The notes under the pieces are model-generated. The model worked only from the letters and a program-made list of their open reading frames with translations, ran no database searches and was not told where the DNA came from. Position numbers and translations under genes: made by a program. DNA of 64,000 bases from Ruminococcus sp. zg-924 (lineage in GTDB: Bacteria; Bacillota; Clostridia; Oscillospirales; Acutalibacteraceae). Within the stretch, counting starts at the first letter, position 1, and the number at the start of each line of letters is the position of its first letter. The stretch spans positions 31,977 through 95,976 of the forward strand of contig NZ_WNJZ01000009.1 of assembly GCF_024433635.1 (NCBI RefSeq), read 5' to 3'. Shown here in pieces: positions 1-8,636 of this stretch.

Positions 1-157
1 CGAATATGTCAACATTTTTGCAGACCTGTATGTTTGCAAGTATTGCCGAAATTGCCGTAAATACATAAAGCCCGGTCTTGCCGAACAGCTTGTATGCAAC
101 AATTACGGCAAAAAGGTAAAACACAACGGCAAGTATGAATAAAATTGAATTCATCAT
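1..157 (-). CDS. Queuosine precursor transporter (YhhQ/VUT family), 5' part only
   Basis: Only the first 52 codons lie in the window; the gene runs off the left edge. The N-terminus is a hydrophobic membrane segment followed by AYKLFGKTGLYV and then ILANIQV, which is typical of the VUT/YhhQ (DUF165) integral membrane family that imports queuosine precursors such as preQ1 for tRNA modification. The start is the first of two adjacent ATGs (157 or 154), just behind a GAGGAGGAT ribosome binding site. The upstream leader ends in a terminator and looks like a preQ1-responsive riboswitch, which supports the assignment. Family identity rests on a short N-terminal piece. Confidence 0.75.
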   Translation of the reverse strand, partial: MMNSILFILAVVFYLFAVIVAYKLFGKTGLYVFTAISAILANIQVCKNVDIF

Positions 158-169
158 TTTATATCCTCC

Positions 170-303
170 TCAAATAAAAAAATCCTGCAAAATGCAGGAA
201 AAAATGGCACAACGAAAGTACGTTATGCCATAACACTTCCCTAGTTTTGTTTAACGACAGGATGGTACGCTCGAAATTCGGGCCGAACTGTCTATTAACT
301 TGT
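170..303 (-). promoter_or_regulatory. Candidate preQ1 riboswitch leader with terminator
   Basis: This is the roughly 130-nt leader between a perfect promoter and the queuosine transporter gene. On the minus strand it holds a GACAG/CTGTC stem, an A-rich tail ending ACAAAACTAGGG (preQ1 aptamers commonly have an A-rich tail ending in ACTA), a hairpin closed by TGGCA/TGCCA, and finally an intrinsic terminator with a CCTGC/GCAGG stem followed by seven Ts. A terminator in the leader of a queuosine transporter implies ligand-controlled transcription. The exact preQ1 class cannot be settled by eye; class III is plausible because it occurs upstream of queuosine transporters in Ruminococcaceae. Confidence 0.6.
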
Positions 304-309
304 GGCTAA

Positions 310-338
310 ATTATAGCATTGAAAACAAGATGTGTCAA
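310..338 (-). promoter_or_regulatory. Consensus sigma-A promoter for the queuosine transporter
   Basis: On the minus strand the -35 is TTGACA (333-338) and the -10 is TATAAT (310-315) with a 17-bp spacer, a full consensus match. Transcription should start near 303 and read through the candidate riboswitch. Confidence 0.85.
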
Positions 339-508
339 TAACAGTGTTAATATTTGATTTAATCTTGCTTGAAAGAAGTGGTATAACACAATTATAATGT
401 TTGAATAGATAATTTTTCTACAATGTAAAATATAGTAACAGTTATTGTGCAATCTGTGGGAAAATACACTAAAATATATAGCTATATAACTAAAATGTGG
501 ATAAAATA

Positions 509-537
509 TTGACAAGATGAGTGAGTAGAGGTAGAAT
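509..537 (+). promoter_or_regulatory. Promoter of the surface-fibre operon
   Basis: TTGACA at 509-514, a 17-bp spacer and TAGAAT at 532-537. It lies about 110 bp upstream of the signal peptidase gene and is the best promoter candidate for the whole fibre locus. The leader that follows is AT-rich, with no clear terminator. Confidence 0.65.
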
Positions 538-644
538 ATATTAAATTGATATCATCGGAAAAGCATACGTATATATAATACTTAGCAAAAATATATGCGT
601 ATATTATACAGTTTGGTTAGAGTAACCGAAGGGAAGAGCAATTA

Positions 645-1253
645 TTGAATAGTGTTAACTCCGAGCCGGACAAGGCTGAAGCGAAAAAGAATAGAACCCG
701 AAAAAAGGGCAGTATCAAAAAGATAGTTTCTAATGCTGTTTTTTACATACTGATTATTGCAATGCTTCTTGGTGCTTTTGCATTTGCGACAAACGGCGAT
801 TCGAACAAGTCAATTTTCGGGTACAGAATGTACTCCGTTCTTTCAGGAAGTATGACCCCTGTTTATCCCACAGGCTCGCTTGTAGTTGTCAAGCTGACAA
901 AGCCTGAGGATATTAAGGTGGGCGATGATATAACCTTTTATAATCCCGGCTCCGAACAAGAAATATGGACGCACCGTGTTATCGACATTTTGGACAACTA
1001 CGGCAATAACGGAATCTGCTTTAAAACACAGGGCATTGCAAACACAAAGGAGGACCCGTTTATAACGCTCGGCGGAAATGTTGTGGGAACTGTAAGCTTT
1101 TCTGTGCCGTATGCCGGATATGTGCTTGAGTATATTCAAAACAACATTTTGATTTCTATTGTAATAATTCTTTTGACGCTCACGCTTATAAAGCTTATCA
1201 TAACGCTGATTAAGCCAACGCCGGTAAAACCAAGATATGGCAAGACTGAATAA
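645..1253 (+). CDS. sipW: SipW-like (ER-type) signal peptidase I
   Basis: A 202-residue membrane peptidase that removes the signal peptides of the exported subunits encoded just downstream. It has a basic N-terminus, a membrane segment at about 30-48, the serine motif SGSM (Ser69), and WTHRV with His110 in place of the lysine used by classical bacterial signal peptidases. That Ser/His arrangement marks the SipW/ER type. A second membrane segment lies at about 168-189, followed by a short cytoplasmic tail ending KPRYGKTE. The start is TTG, 7-8 bases after GAAGGGAAG. SipW-type peptidases are usually encoded beside their dedicated substrates (as with TasA), which fits here. The tail shares an RYG motif with the pilin-like and sortase proteins of this locus. 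Confidence 0.9.
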   Translation: MNSVNSEPDKAEAKKNRTRKKGSIKKIVSNAVFYILIIAMLLGAFAFATNGDSNKSIFGYRMYSVLSGSMTPVYPTGSLVVVKLTKPEDIKVGDDITFYNPGSEQEIWTHRVIDILDNYGNNGICFKTQGIANTKEDPFITLGGNVVGTVSFSVPYAGYVLEYIQNNILISIVIILLTLTLIKLIITLIKPTPVKPRYGKTE

Positions 1254-1308
1254 GTAGTATTGGAGTGGGAAGCTCCTTTAATATATAAAACCTTAGGAGG
1301 TATAAATA

Positions 1309-3399
1309 ATGTCAGAAAGTACAAACAAAAAACGCACAGCTGTCATAGCAGCGGCAACAGCAGCGGCACTTGTGCTGACAGGAACGGTTGCGTGGAATAT
1401 GGCAACTGACCAAACAAAGCTTAATGAATTTACCGAGAAAGACCCAGGTAAGTATGAGGTTGAGCTTGACGAAAACTTTGATACGGCAGACCCGTGGCTA
1501 AACAAGGATGTGTTCGTAAAGAACAACGGCGACAACCCGGTTATAGTTCGTGTTCGTCTTGAGGAGTTTTATGACCTTACATACCGTAACGGCACTGACT
1601 ATAATGTTGCAGAGGGTTACAGCCAAACACCGCCGACAGAAGGAAGCTCTGCAATATTTAAGGCAGACGCACTTACAGCCTCTACCGGACAGGACGGAAA
1701 TAACTACAAAGCGGCAGACAGCTCAACACACCTAACTGACAAGGTAGCGCTTAATTTCAATGAAGGCGTTGCAACAATGGCTGAATACAACGCAATGGAC
1801 GACACAGCCAAAGCTGCAATAAAGTGGGTAGTAGACTCAGACGGCTGGTGCTACTACACAAGGGCGCTTTTGGCAGGCGAAACAACGGAATATCTGCTTG
1901 ACGACGTAGATTTCAACGAGGAAATTTTTGATGCAGCATATGATGCGCCGTACAACCTTGATTACAAAATCAATGTTCGTTTGCAGGCAATTTCAGCCGA
2001 TCTTGATGACTTCGGCTCACACCTGAACGATGAACAATGGACAAATGTTGCCTACATTGATAATGAGGGCAATGAGATTACAGACAACGCCGGCAGAATA
2101 ATTGCTGACGATGCTGATAATAATTATGAGATTCTTGACAACTCAACAATCACAGATGAGGCTCTTGAGCTTGTTGTTAAGATTAAAAACGATTCAAACA
2201 TTTATAGAAATGAAGACACAGCAATTGCTGTTTCTGTTTCAACTGCTGAGGAACTTAAAGCGGCTTTAACTGATAAAAATGTTCACAGTGTTCTTCTGAC
2301 TGAAAACATTACCACATCAGACTTTTTCCAAATTGGCAGAAATAAGCTTATTGAGCTTGGAGACTATAAGCTTACAGGGACTAAACCCGGAGGTTACCTG
2401 TTACAGGTTTATAATAACGCTGAAGTTATAGTCAGACATGGCACTGTTGATTTGACAAATGGCTGTAATTTTTCCATTATACAAGGCGGAACCGTGAAGC
2501 TTGTTGATACTGATGTAAATGCAGATAGTAATTGTCAATTCGGCTTATGGCTTTATTCTAACGCCTCAAGAGTAGAAATGTATAATTCATCTATTATATC
2601 ACAAAGGGGAATAATGCATAATCCCGGAACAGACAATTCATCAATTTATTTAGATAACAGCTCTGTTATTTCAACATTGGGAGCTGCAACTGTACAGAAT
2701 GGCGATGGAGCTAAAAATGTCAACGTTGTTATTAGAAATAATTCTTATGTAGAAGGCGCAGGTAGCGGCTTATGGTTATCAGAAGGCTGGACTCTTGACG
2801 CAAGGGATTCAGAAATAGTTGCTAAGGGCGCAAAAGATGCAGCTATTCTTGAAAACCACAACGCTTCTCCAAAGAACGCTTATCTTGAAAACGTAACCTT
2901 AACTGCAAAAGAACTTGGATATTATAAGGTTGGCGATTATCCGCTTGTAATGAAAAATTGTACCGTTAATGTAACGGCAGCTGATGGCGCAAGAGCCAAC
3001 GGAATGTTTATACGCAGCGGTGACGTCACACTTGACAATGTTAATATTAATGTTAATAAGGGAACAGGCGAAGAATTGTTAACCGATGAATATTTGAACA
3101 GTAAATATGCCGACGGCAATGAGGCTACCAGGAACTTCTCAAATTACGAGGCTCTTCAGATAGTTCTTAACAGCTACGACTCAATCAATCTTAACATTAT
3201 CGGTGGCTCTTATACAACAAATGTTGACGGTGCAAAGAGCGTTTATATCTATGACGAGGGATATAATATTCACACTGAAGGCTCAAGCTTCGAGTACCCG
3301 TACACATTTGCAAACACAATAACAGTCAGCGGCGCACCAACTTTTACTCCGACATTCACATTTGCTGACAGCTATAAGAACACAACAGTTACAAAATAA
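1309..3399 (+). CDS. SipW-dependent surface protein with beta-helix-like body (paralogue 1)
   Basis: A 696-residue secreted protein. Residues about 1-30 are a SipW-type signal (KKRT, then a hydrophobic run ending GTVAWNMA). A conserved domain follows to about residue 230 with TKLNEF, NPVIVRVRLEEF, DGWCYYTRALLAGE and YKINVRLQAISAD. The middle and C-terminal part is made of short beta-strand repeats rich in Asn, Thr and Val (for example TLDNVNINVN), typical of a right-handed parallel beta helix. The last ~60 residues are conserved among the paralogues. No LPXTG-type anchor is present. It starts at ATG after AGGAGGT. The role as a fibre or surface matrix subunit is inferred from the SipW neighbour and the pilin and sortase genes. 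Confidence 0.75.
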   Translation: MSESTNKKRTAVIAAATAAALVLTGTVAWNMATDQTKLNEFTEKDPGKYEVELDENFDTADPWLNKDVFVKNNGDNPVIVRVRLEEFYDLTYRNGTDYNVAEGYSQTPPTEGSSAIFKADALTASTGQDGNNYKAADSSTHLTDKVALNFNEGVATMAEYNAMDDTAKAAIKWVVDSDGWCYYTRALLAGETTEYLLDDVDFNEEIFDAAYDAPYNLDYKINVRLQAISADLDDFGSHLNDEQWTNVAYIDNEGNEITDNAGRIIADDADNNYEILDNSTITDEALELVVKIKNDSNIYRNEDTAIAVSVSTAEELKAALTDKNVHSVLLTENITTSDFFQIGRNKLIELGDYKLTGTKPGGYLLQVYNNAEVIVRHGTVDLTNGCNFSIIQGGTVKLVDTDVNADSNCQFGLWLYSNASRVEMYNSSIISQRGIMHNPGTDNSSIYLDNSSVISTLGAATVQNGDGAKNVNVVIRNNSYVEGAGSGLWLSEGWTLDARDSEIVAKGAKDAAILENHNASPKNAYLENVTLTAKELGYYKVGDYPLVMKNCTVNVTAADGARANGMFIRSGDVTLDNVNINVNKGTGEELLTDEYLNSKYADGNEATRNFSNYEALQIVLNSYDSINLNIIGGSYTTNVDGAKSVYIYDEGYNIHTEGSSFEYPYTFANTITVSGAPTFTPTFTFADSYKNTTVTK

Positions 3400-3427
3400 T
3401 TTTAGACATTTAATCTCATTCGATTGG

Positions 3428-3454
3428 GGAAAGCTTCAACAAATGGGGCTTTCC
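3428..3454 (+). terminator. Intergenic hairpin, possible attenuator or mRNA stabiliser
   Basis: GGAAAGC and GCTTTCC pair around a 13-nt loop between paralogues 1 and 2. There is no strong T run, so partial termination or 3'-end protection is more likely than full termination. Related hairpins follow the next two genes. Confidence 0.5.
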
Positions 3455-3491
3455 TTAAGTCGGAACAGAAAATAAAACGGAGGTACCAAAT

Positions 3492-5567
3492 ATGGCGGAC
3501 AGCACAAACAAAAAACGCACAGCTGTCATAGCTGCGGCAACAGCAGCGGCTCTTGTGCTGACTGGAACGGTTGCGTGGAACATGGCAACTGACCAAACAA
3601 AGCTTAATGAATTTACTGAGAAAGACCCCGGTAAGTATGAGGTTGAGCTTGACGAAAACTTTGATAAGGCAGACCCGTGGCTAAATAAGGACGTGTTCGT
3701 AAAGAACAACGGCGACAACCCGGTTATAGTTCGTGTTCGTCTTGAGGAGTTTTATGACCTTACATACCGTAACGGCACAGACTATAATGTTGCAGAGGGT
3801 TACAGCCAAACACCGCCGACAGAAGGAAGCTCTGCAATATTTAAGGCAGACGCGCTTACAGCCTCTACCGGACAGGACGGAAATAACTACAAAGCGGCAG
3901 ACAGCTCAACACACCTAACTGACAAGGTAGCGCTTAATTTCAATGAAGGCGTTGCAACAATGGCTGAATACAACGCAATGGACGACACAGCTAAAGCTGC
4001 AATAAAGTGGGTAGTAGACTCAGACGGCTGGTGCTACTACACAAGGGCGCTTTTGGCAGGCGAAACAACGGAATATCTGCTTGACGACGTAGATTTCAAC
4101 GAGGAAATTTTTGATGTAGCATATGATGCGCCGTACAACCTTGATTACAAAATCAATGTTCGTTTGCAGGCAATTTCAGCCGACCTTGTGGACTATGGCG
4201 CAAAGGATAATAAGGCACAATGGACAAATGTTGACGGCGGTCGTGAAATTGCCGCAACAGATAATCCGTTTGAAATCACTGCAAATTCGGATATAACAGA
4301 CGATGCTGAGAACCTTGTTATCGGCATTAAGAACACATACACAAATCCGTATGCGAACGATGACGGTTCGATAGCCGTTAAGGTTTCAACATTTGCAGAG
4401 CTTGAAGCAGCGATTAATGACCCAACTATTCACAGTATTCTTTTAGTGGATGACATCTTAATAGATAGTTATGGTATTGATTACAGTACTTATATGGATG
4501 TACAATCCGACAAGCTTATTGATCTCGGTCATTATACAATTAATAAAACTCATGGAACAAATAAAGTATTTCGTGTAGGAGAAAATGTATCATTTGCACT
4601 TAAGCACGGAACAATTCTTTGCCACAAGAATATGTTGTTGGAGAATGAAGCGGGTTCTAATGTTGAGTTAGTAGACATTCAGGCTACTGCTGACGAATGT
4701 ACTTATTCAACAAGCGGAATGCGTGTTCTTGGAGATATTAAGCTCTACAACTCTTCCTTTACTTTCGCAACCACAGCAAGAAGACCTATTGGAGCAGTTT
4801 TGTTAGGCTCTAATGCAAATCTATACTTAAACAATTCAAGCATAACAAGTAATAATGTTGCGGCTATTACTTCAATTACTCAACGCAATGTATCAACTGA
4901 TATTGTTATTGAGAATAACTCAGTTGTACAAGGTGTAGATAACGGTATTCTCTTGTGGACAGATTGGACCCTTACCGCAAAGGACTCAGAAATCATAGGT
5001 AGAGCAGCCATTTCTGAAAACCACAACTATTCTCCAAAGAGCGTTAATCTTGAAAATACAACCTTGACGGCAACAGAACTCGGATATTATAAGGTTGGCG
5101 ATTATCCGCTTGTTATGAAGAATTGTGTGGTTAATACAACAGGGGCTGATGGCGTAAGAGCCGGCGGATTATTCATACGAAGCGGCGACATCACACTTGA
5201 CAATGTTAATATTAATATTAATAAGGGAACAGGCGCTGACGATATGTTAACTGACGAATATTTGAACACTCAATATGCATCAGAAAGTCAGGCAACCAGA
5301 TGCTTCCCGAATTATGACCCTCTCCAGATAGTTCTCAACAGCTACGACTCAATCAATCTTAACATTATCGGTGGCTCTTATACAACAAATGTTGACGGTG
5401 CAAAGAGCGTTTATATCTATGACGAGGGATATAATATCCACACTGAAGGCTCAGGCTTCGAGTACCCGTACACATTTGCAAACACAATAACAGTCAGCGG
5501 CGCACCAACCTTTACTCCGACATTCACATTTGCTGACAGCTATAAGAACACAACAGTTACAAAATAA
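3492..5567 (+). CDS. SipW-dependent surface protein with beta-helix-like body (paralogue 2)
   Basis: A 691-residue secreted protein, nearly identical to paralogue 1 over the first ~230 residues (a handful of substitutions, also at the DNA level) and over the last ~60 residues (one Ser/Gly change). The stretch between is clearly diverged: it begins ADLVDYGAKDNKAQW instead of ADLDDFGSHLNDEQW and carries different beta-repeat sequence. It has the same SipW-type signal (VAWNMATDQTKLNEF) and no cell-wall sorting motif. The ATG follows CGGAGGT. The pattern of conserved ends with a variable centre suggests tandem duplication followed by diversification or gene conversion. The structural role is inferred. 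Confidence 0.75.
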   Translation: MADSTNKKRTAVIAAATAAALVLTGTVAWNMATDQTKLNEFTEKDPGKYEVELDENFDKADPWLNKDVFVKNNGDNPVIVRVRLEEFYDLTYRNGTDYNVAEGYSQTPPTEGSSAIFKADALTASTGQDGNNYKAADSSTHLTDKVALNFNEGVATMAEYNAMDDTAKAAIKWVVDSDGWCYYTRALLAGETTEYLLDDVDFNEEIFDVAYDAPYNLDYKINVRLQAISADLVDYGAKDNKAQWTNVDGGREIAATDNPFEITANSDITDDAENLVIGIKNTYTNPYANDDGSIAVKVSTFAELEAAINDPTIHSILLVDDILIDSYGIDYSTYMDVQSDKLIDLGHYTINKTHGTNKVFRVGENVSFALKHGTILCHKNMLLENEAGSNVELVDIQATADECTYSTSGMRVLGDIKLYNSSFTFATTARRPIGAVLLGSNANLYLNNSSITSNNVAAITSITQRNVSTDIVIENNSVVQGVDNGILLWTDWTLTAKDSEIIGRAAISENHNYSPKSVNLENTTLTATELGYYKVGDYPLVMKNCVVNTTGADGVRAGGLFIRSGDITLDNVNININKGTGADDMLTDEYLNTQYASESQATRCFPNYDPLQIVLNSYDSINLNIIGGSYTTNVDGAKSVYIYDEGYNIHTEGSGFEYPYTFANTITVSGAPTFTPTFTFADSYKNTTVTK

Positions 5568-5583
5568 TTTAAAACTCAATTGG

Positions 5584-5615
5584 TCGGAAAGTCTTCAAAA
5601 GGCAAGGCTTTCCGA
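5584..5615 (+). terminator. Intergenic hairpin after paralogue 2
   Basis: A 12-bp stem (TCGGAAAGTCTT with AAGGCTTTCCGA, one G-T pair) closes an 8-nt loop. No T run follows. It shares the GGAAAG/CTTTCC core with the hairpins on either side. Confidence 0.55.
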
Positions 5616-5652
5616 ACCGGAATAATTAATAAAATATGATGGAGGTAATTTT

Positions 5653-7626
5653 ATGGCAGGCTCAACTAACAAAAAACGAACAGCAGTTGTAGCTGCGGCA
5701 GCAGCAACGGCTCTTGTGCTTACAGGAACGGTTGCATGGAATATGGCACAAGATCAGACAGTGCTCAATGAACTTCCAAAGGAAAATACAGGTGAGTATA
5801 ATGTCCTTCTCGACGAGGATTTCGACCCGGCCAACCCTTGGGCAAATAAGGACGTATGGGCGGAAAACACAGGCGACAATACTGTTATAGTACGTATGCG
5901 CCTTGAGGAGTTCTATGATATTACCTATCGTAATGGTAATACATATAACAATAAGGAAGGCTACAGCACAGATAATACAACTGCTAACGCAATCTTCAAT
6001 GTACCGGGTGCTTCAACCCTTACTGGCAAGGACGCAGACAGCTCAACAGAACTTGATAATTCCATTACCCTGCATTTCGGTCCAAACGTAATGACAATAG
6101 ACGCTTGGCAGCAAGCCGGAAGTCCATACGCCGATGCAGACGGCAAGGGCTATTGGGTAATTGATGCTGACGGTTGGTGCTACTATACAAAGGCACTTGC
6201 AGCAAGTGAAAAAACAGAGTGGCTCCTTGATGACGTTGATTTGGATAAGGATATACTTACTCAAACCTATAAACCGCCGTATGAACTTAGTTACAAAATA
6301 AATGTTCGTTTGCAGGCAATGTCAGCAGATTTGGCTGATTTCGGCTCAGAAACAGACAACGCTCAGTGGACATATCTCGGCACAAGCTCTGATGGACGAT
6401 ATATAACTGCTGACCAGAGAACAGATGACTTCGAGATACTCAATGACCAGACAATCTCAGATAGTGCTAAGGCTCTTGTTATGGGAATTGAAAATCCGGA
6501 TAAGGCTCAGGGCAAGGCTGCAACAAATGTTACAGACCTTAAGACACTTTTGGCTGATGAGAAAACAGATGTAGTTTCACTGTCAAATGATATCACTATT
6601 ACAAATGCAGAAGAGATGATTTCTGTTCCGAACGGTGCAAAAACAGTCAATCTCAACGGTCACACACTCAAAACCGATGGTAGCACAATTCCGCTTAATG
6701 TAGGTAAAGATGCAACGCTTACAGTTGAAGGCGGTACTATTGATGGTGGCAGCACTGTGGCAGCATTTGTTTCCGGTACAATGAAACTTAATGATGTTAA
6801 TGTTAATTCAGAAAATAATTATGCTGTTTGGGTAGAAAATAACGGCTCACTTGAGTTAAACGGAGCTAATGTTACAAGCGCCAAGACTCACGGTTTGGTT
6901 GTTAATGCCGAGAGCGACATAACAATCAGCGGCTCTACAATTACGGCGGAAACTGCCGGAGTAGATGCTATCTGCATTAACGGAGAAAACATAAATGTAA
7001 ATATTGAGGATTCTACTGTTTCCGGCGGAACAAACGCTATACGCCTTATCAAGGGAGCTACACTTAACGCCAAAAACACAACATTTAAATCAAATCTTTA
7101 CGGCATCGGCGGCAACAATACAGTTCCCGCTAATGAAGTAAACCTTACCGGATGCACAGTTGAAGCAGGTTTAATTGGTGTATTTAAGCCTGATGATACT
7201 CCGCTTACTATGACAAATTGCAATGTTAAGGTTAATGCAACCGACACCGGTGCTGTTGGTATCTGTGTTCGCAGCGGTGACGTAACACTTAACAATGTTA
7301 ATGTTGCTGTTGACTGCGGTGCAAATACAATCACAAAATTACATGATGATGACAGTATTACAAACTACTATGCAACAAAATCCGGATTTGATGAGTTCGG
7401 CTACAATGCACTCCAGGTTGTCCTCAACAGCTATGAGGATATTAACCTAACAATTGACGGCGGTTCTTACACAACAAACGTTGACGGTGCTAAGAGCGTA
7501 TTTGTTTGCAACGGCAAAACAATTCACAGTGGCAAAACATACGCTAACACAATCACAGTTACAGGCACTCCAACATTTGCTCCAAGCTTCACATTTGGAA
7601 GCTACGATAACACAACCGTAAACTAA
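5653..7626 (+). CDS. SipW-dependent surface protein with beta-helix-like body (paralogue 3)
   Basis: A 657-residue relative of the two preceding proteins, more diverged. It keeps the SipW-type signal (KKRTAVVAAAA then GTVAWNMAQDQTVLNE), the NTVIVRMRLEEFYDITYRNG block, DGWCYYTKALAASE and YKINVRLQAMSADL. Residues about 290-560 are regular beta-helix coils with NLNGHTL-, LTVEGGTIDGG- and LNDVNVNS-type turns. The C-terminus again has SYTTNVDGAKSV and TITVTGTPTFAPSFTF. There is no anchor motif. It starts at ATG after GGAGGT. It is likely an alternative or minor subunit of the same surface structure; its ligand is unknown. Confidence 0.75.
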   Translation: MAGSTNKKRTAVVAAAAATALVLTGTVAWNMAQDQTVLNELPKENTGEYNVLLDEDFDPANPWANKDVWAENTGDNTVIVRMRLEEFYDITYRNGNTYNNKEGYSTDNTTANAIFNVPGASTLTGKDADSSTELDNSITLHFGPNVMTIDAWQQAGSPYADADGKGYWVIDADGWCYYTKALAASEKTEWLLDDVDLDKDILTQTYKPPYELSYKINVRLQAMSADLADFGSETDNAQWTYLGTSSDGRYITADQRTDDFEILNDQTISDSAKALVMGIENPDKAQGKAATNVTDLKTLLADEKTDVVSLSNDITITNAEEMISVPNGAKTVNLNGHTLKTDGSTIPLNVGKDATLTVEGGTIDGGSTVAAFVSGTMKLNDVNVNSENNYAVWVENNGSLELNGANVTSAKTHGLVVNAESDITISGSTITAETAGVDAICINGENINVNIEDSTVSGGTNAIRLIKGATLNAKNTTFKSNLYGIGGNNTVPANEVNLTGCTVEAGLIGVFKPDDTPLTMTNCNVKVNATDTGAVGICVRSGDVTLNNVNVAVDCGANTITKLHDDDSITNYYATKSGFDEFGYNALQVVLNSYEDINLTIDGGSYTTNVDGAKSVFVCNGKTIHSGKTYANTITVTGTPTFAPSFTFGSYDNTTVN

Positions 7627-7649
7627 TTTTAAACCCTAAACTCCTTTGC

Positions 7650-7685
7650 TTTTGGAAAGCCTCCACTATCGGCGGCTTTCCAAAA
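7650..7685 (+). terminator. Intergenic hairpin after paralogue 3
   Basis: A perfect 12-bp inverted repeat (TTTTGGAAAGCC with GGCTTTCCAAAA) and a 12-nt loop. It is the strongest of the intergenic hairpins in the locus and has the same GGAAAG core. Confidence 0.6.
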
Positions 7686-7732
7686 CACCCTACATCTTGA
7701 CTTTGGGCATTGCTCAAGGGAGGCATAATACC

Positions 7733-8560
7733 ATGAATCTTAATAAAAAAATAATCGCAATACTCGCCGCTATCGTTAGCCTTGCCCTTGTTGTTACAAG
7801 CACTGTTGCGTGGTGCTTACAGCAGGATATAACAAAGCTTAACAAATTCACATGGACAGGCGAGCTTGACCAGAAAATTACGGTTGACATTCAAGAGGAC
7901 TTTACTCCGTGGGTTAACAAGGATGTGTTTGTCGTAAATGAAAAGGACAGCACCGACCCTGCAATAATCAGAGTTCGCCTTGAGGAGTTTGTCAAGGTTA
8001 CAGGAGGCACTGAAGATGTTGATAAAAAAGCAGTGCTTACAACAAAAACCTTAAACGAGCTTAAGTGCGACAGCTCTGTTTCGCCAAAGGCAGTAACTGT
8101 GCTTTTCTCTGACCACACTATGACAATGGAGGAGTGGCTTGCAAAGGATAAGCCGCTTGCAGATGAAAATGGGGTTGCCTATTGGGTAATTGATACCGAC
8201 GGTTGGTGCTACTACACCAAAGCTCTTAAGCCGGGTGAAAAATCACAGCCCTTGCTTGACAACGTAATGAAAAAGAGCGAGGAAAAAAGCTTTTTGCCCT
8301 CAGTCTACGGCGGCAATGATGTTGTTATGGATTACAATATGAATGTTCGCTTGCAGGCTATGTCCGTTGATTTGAGTAGCTACGCGCTCCCTGAGGACAA
8401 CGAGGAGTATGCTCGTGACTGGGCAAACAAGGACGGCTGTGAAATCACCAAATATGAAAACGGCTATGATATTACAGATAATTCAAAAATTACTGATAAT
8501 GCGGATGCTCTTGTGCGCTCCGTCAGCAATTCGTATAAATCGAGCGTGAAAAAGAGCTGA
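7733..8560 (+). CDS. Small SipW-dependent exported protein without beta-helix
   Basis: A 275-residue secreted protein starting at the ATG behind GGGAGGC; the longer upstream reading lacks a ribosome binding site. It has a SipW-type signal (MNLNKKIIAILAA to VAWCLQQDITKLNKF), then the same head domain as the three larger paralogues (IIRVRLEEFVKV, DGWCYYTKALKPGEKSQPLLDNV, MNVRLQAMSVDLSSY), and it ends soon after. It therefore equals the conserved head without the repetitive body. Its position just before the pilin-like gene, together with FTWTGE after the signal (compare FTWGGE in that protein), suggests a minor or adaptor subunit. This role is inferred. Confidence 0.7.
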   Translation: MNLNKKIIAILAAIVSLALVVTSTVAWCLQQDITKLNKFTWTGELDQKITVDIQEDFTPWVNKDVFVVNEKDSTDPAIIRVRLEEFVKVTGGTEDVDKKAVLTTKTLNELKCDSSVSPKAVTVLFSDHTMTMEEWLAKDKPLADENGVAYWVIDTDGWCYYTKALKPGEKSQPLLDNVMKKSEEKSFLPSVYGGNDVVMDYNMNVRLQAMSVDLSSYALPEDNEEYARDWANKDGCEITKYENGYDITDNSKITDNADALVRSVSNSYKSSVKKS

Positions 8561-8580
8561 TAAAAGAATAACGCACAGAT

Positions 8581-8604
8581 AAGCCGCTGTTCACATGGCG
8601 GCTT
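8581..8604 (+). terminator. Intergenic hairpin before the pilin-like gene
   Basis: AAGCCGC and GCGGCTT pair around a 10-nt loop and are followed by TCTGTTGTT. It is a weak terminator or attenuator in the short gap between the small exported protein and the pilin-like gene. Confidence 0.5.
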
Positions 8605-8636
8605 TCTGTTGTTATTACAAACCCTGAGGTCTGACT

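Noticed and set aside
306..515. Minus-strand 69-codon frame upstream of the riboswitch promoter
   Set aside because: Very AT-rich with Tyr/Ile/His runs, overlaps the consensus promoter of the queuosine transporter, and has no ribosome binding site.
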